A stretch of 5,661 bases of DNA from positions 1 through 5,661 of the forward strand of contig JBKXSZ010000036.1 in NCBI GenBank assembly GCA_047017005.1, written 5' to 3'. The DNA is from JBKXSZ01 sp047017005 (GTDB lineage: Bacteria; Bacillota; Clostridia; TANB77; CAG-508). The translations under genes and the position numbers were made by a program. Shown piece by piece: positions 4,347 to 5,661 of the stretch; within the stretch, counting starts at the first letter, position 1, and each line of letters starts with the position of its first letter. Below the pieces are notes generated by a model. The model was given only the letters and a program-made list of their open reading frames with translations. It did no database searches and was not told the DNA's origin.

Positions 4347-5372
4347 ATGACAAAATATTTTAAAAATGTAAAGAGTTTTGAAGAGTTAAAAAAACAATAC
4401 AAAGAACTGCTAAAGAAACATCATCCGGACAACGGTGGAGATGTTGAGGCTATGAAAGAAATCAATGTACAATTTGATTCCCTTTTTCCTATTTGGAAAA
4501 ACAGAAAAGAAACGGAAGTGTATGAAACAGTAAAGGAAACGGCGGACAGTGTTAGAAGTCAGTTCTACACAGAATTTGGCTGGGAGGGGAGCAATCACAG
4601 TTGGAACAGAACATTAAAAGAAGTTGCTCAGATTGTCAGAACATACGTAAAAGAAAAATATCCGACTTACAAGTTTAGCGTGCGAACGTCCTATGCTTCC
4701 ATGTGTAAGGAATTGCATGTAACATTAAAAGAAAGCCCGATTCCAATCTATAAAACGTTTGAAGAATTGACAAATGATGATTTTGAAAAAATTGGAAAAA
4801 GTTTATTTCCATGGAATTGGGTTGTTGATGAAAGAATGAATTTTCTAAATGCATCAAGAGAAGAAAAAGAAAAAATCATTAGAGATTCAACGAATGCATA
4901 TAAAAATGTCTTGAATGAAGCTACGAGGGCGGTTATTCAGGATGTAGACAATTTTGTGAAATCTTATAATTACCATGATTGTGATGGGATGATGGACTAT
5001 TTCCATGTTGACTTCTATTATTTTGGATGTTGTCAGGACAATGGCAAAAATATAAAAATTGTACCGAAGACAGCAAGAATTAAAAATCGCAGCACAGCAC
5101 CGGTAAAACAGGACAGGCAAAGGCAACAGCCGGAAAAAACAGACAGCACCGCAATCGAGGAAAAGAACACATATACTTTCAAAATTACACATGGAGAGGA
5201 TACACGTGATGGGTCGGAACTTTGGGTTGTAAGAATCGAAGAGACATTGACAAAAGATGAATATATAAGGATCAACAAAGCCGTAAAAGATTTAGGCGGT
5301 TATTACTCAAAATTCAAACATGGCTTTATCTTCCGGTTTGAGCCGTCGGAAGCACTGAAAAAGATTGCATGA
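4347..5372 (+). CDS. J-domain protein with LPD29-like domain
   Basis: 341 residues from ATG at 4347, preceded by AAAGGAG (4329-4335). An in-frame ATG at 4305 has no ribosome binding site and adds 14 unlike residues, so it is not used. Residues 1-50 form a short J domain: helix II FEELKKQYKELLKKHHPD with HPD at 26-28, then EAMKEINVQFDSLF. J domains stimulate Hsp70 (DnaK). Residues 85-230 resemble LPD29 (large polyvalent protein-associated domain): TLKEVAQIVRTYVKEKYPTYKFSVRTSY, then DNFVKSYNYHDCDGMMDYFHVDFYYFG. A polar Gln/Lys-rich linker (245-273) follows. The end (274-341) reads TYTFKITHGEDTRDGSELWVVRI...LGGYYSKFKHGFIF, a module I associate with large phage and conjugative-element proteins. 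It likely helps handle proteins or DNA during element transfer or entry; the role is inferred. The small membrane protein gene follows by 15 nt. Confidence 0.78.
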   Translation: MTKYFKNVKSFEELKKQYKELLKKHHPDNGGDVEAMKEINVQFDSLFPIWKNRKETEVYETVKETADSVRSQFYTEFGWEGSNHSWNRTLKEVAQIVRTYVKEKYPTYKFSVRTSYASMCKELHVTLKESPIPIYKTFEELTNDDFEKIGKSLFPWNWVVDERMNFLNASREEKEKIIRDSTNAYKNVLNEATRAVIQDVDNFVKSYNYHDCDGMMDYFHVDFYYFGCCQDNGKNIKIVPKTARIKNRSTAPVKQDRQRQQPEKTDSTAIEEKNTYTFKITHGEDTRDGSELWVVRIEETLTKDEYIRINKAVKDLGGYYSKFKHGFIFRFEPSEALKKIA

Positions 5373-5387
5373 TCAGGAGGTAGAGCA

Positions 5388-5489
5388 ATGAACAAAATAA
5401 AAGATATCTTACAGGAAATTTTATTATACACGTTACCATTCATCACAGCCTTTACGATGATTTTGCATTGGCTTGTAGTAGGATACTAG
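5388..5489 (+). CDS. 33-residue single-span membrane protein
   Basis: ATG at 5388 with a perfect AGGAGG (5375-5380), 7 nt away; stop TAG 5487-5489. The first 10 residues are polar (MNKIKDILQE), followed by one hydrophobic segment of about 22 residues (ILLYTLPFITAFTMILHWLVVG) and a terminal Tyr. It is probably an integral membrane miniprotein with a cytoplasmic N-terminus. It starts 15 nt after the J-domain gene and is followed by a strong terminator, so the two form an operon. The excellent ribosome binding site and clean transmembrane pattern support it despite its size. Function unknown. Confidence 0.7.
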   Translation: MNKIKDILQEILLYTLPFITAFTMILHWLVVGY

Positions 5490-5511
5490 AGGAATTGTGC
5501 TAAAAGGGATA

Positions 5512-5555
5512 AAAAAAACAGCATTAAGAACAAAAGTTCTTCGTGCTGTTTTTTT
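5512..5555 (+). terminator. Strong intrinsic terminator, probably bidirectional
   Basis: A7-CAGCA (5512-5523) pairs with TGCTG-T7 (5544-5555). After a T-G wobble and a T-C mismatch, the inner stem AAGAAC/GTTCTT (5526-5531 with 5536-5541) encloses an AAAA loop. The A-run on the left and T-run on the right would allow termination in both directions. It closes the J-domain/small membrane protein operon 22 nt after the TAG. Confidence 0.9.
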
Positions 5556-5587
5556 GTAATTCAATGATCAGTGGCTGCCACGTAGAA

Positions 5588-5661
5588 GCTTTGGCGACAG
5601 CTAGGTAAAGAGCATAAGGGAAAACCCACCCCAAAATGGCTTTGGGGCTAGGCAAAGCCTA
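5588..5661. other. Structured gene-free end with alternative hairpins
   Basis: Two stems compete: CCCCAAA/TTTGGGG (5629-5635 with 5641-5647) and GGCTTTG/CAAAGCC (5638-5644 with 5653-5659). A related sequence lies upstream: GCTTTGG...GCTAGG-T-AAAG (5588-5610) against GCTTTGG-GGCTAGG-C-AAAG (5640-5657), an imperfect direct repeat. The GC content is higher than the flanks. Such features occur in transfer origins, replication origins and regulatory leaders; the window ends before a downstream gene could decide. An ATG at 5636 opens a frame to the window end but lacks a suitably placed ribosome binding site. Confidence 0.45.

Noticed and set aside
5636..5661. Possible gene start (ATG at 5636) running off the window
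   Set aside because: The nearest purine-rich stretch (AAGGGA at about 5616-5621) is too far upstream, and the ATG lies in the loop of a hairpin; too little sequence to support a gene.

Overview
The window looks like an accessory stretch of an integrative/conjugative element or plasmid from a low-GC, gut-type Clostridia (most likely Lachnospiraceae). The basis is AT-rich DNA, strong AGGAGG-type ribosome binding sites, and proteins I recognise as typical of such elements: a single-stranded DNA-binding protein, a DUF6075 protein, a DUF5688 protein, a J-domain/LPD29-like protein and a tiny single-span membrane protein. Family names come from recall of sequence patterns, not from a search. Every gene is on the + strand. 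No rRNA, tRNA, CRISPR array, transposase or integrase is visible.

Layout. (1) 1-755, backbone: the 3' end of ssb, a 32-nt hairpin, then a DUF6075 gene. (2) 775-1688: an AAA-less, membrane-anchored relative of the FtsH peptidase (M41), bracketed by two copies of a 20-22 nt palindrome. (3) 1707-2305: a 56-residue zinc-ribbon protein and a 118-residue helix-turn-helix protein. (4) 2306-2597: a 292-nt gene-free region with nested inverted repeats, a likely terminator, and a promoter with an operator-like dyad. (5) 2598-3488: a DUF5688 gene, followed by a 135-nt gap holding a strong hairpin without a T-tract. (6) 3624-4067: a RelE-like toxin and a short antitoxin, toxin first and translationally coupled. 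The third palindrome copy follows, then stacked terminators. (7) 4347-5489, backbone: a J-domain protein with an LPD29-like middle, a 33-residue membrane protein, and a strong terminator at 5512-5555. (8) 5556-5661: a gene-free end with overlapping, mutually exclusive hairpins, possibly the edge of a transfer-origin or leader region.

Interpretation. ssb, DUF6075 and the J-domain/small membrane genes read as the element's maintenance backbone. The block between the palindromes (M41 peptidase, zinc ribbon, HTH, DUF5688, toxin-antitoxin) reads as cargo. The palindromes sit 6-20 nt after stop codons and could be relics of how cargo was inserted, or 3'-end mRNA hairpins. The least conventional gene is the AAA-less M41 peptidase: it keeps all three predicted zinc ligands and the FtsH-type C-terminal helices, but has no ATPase.
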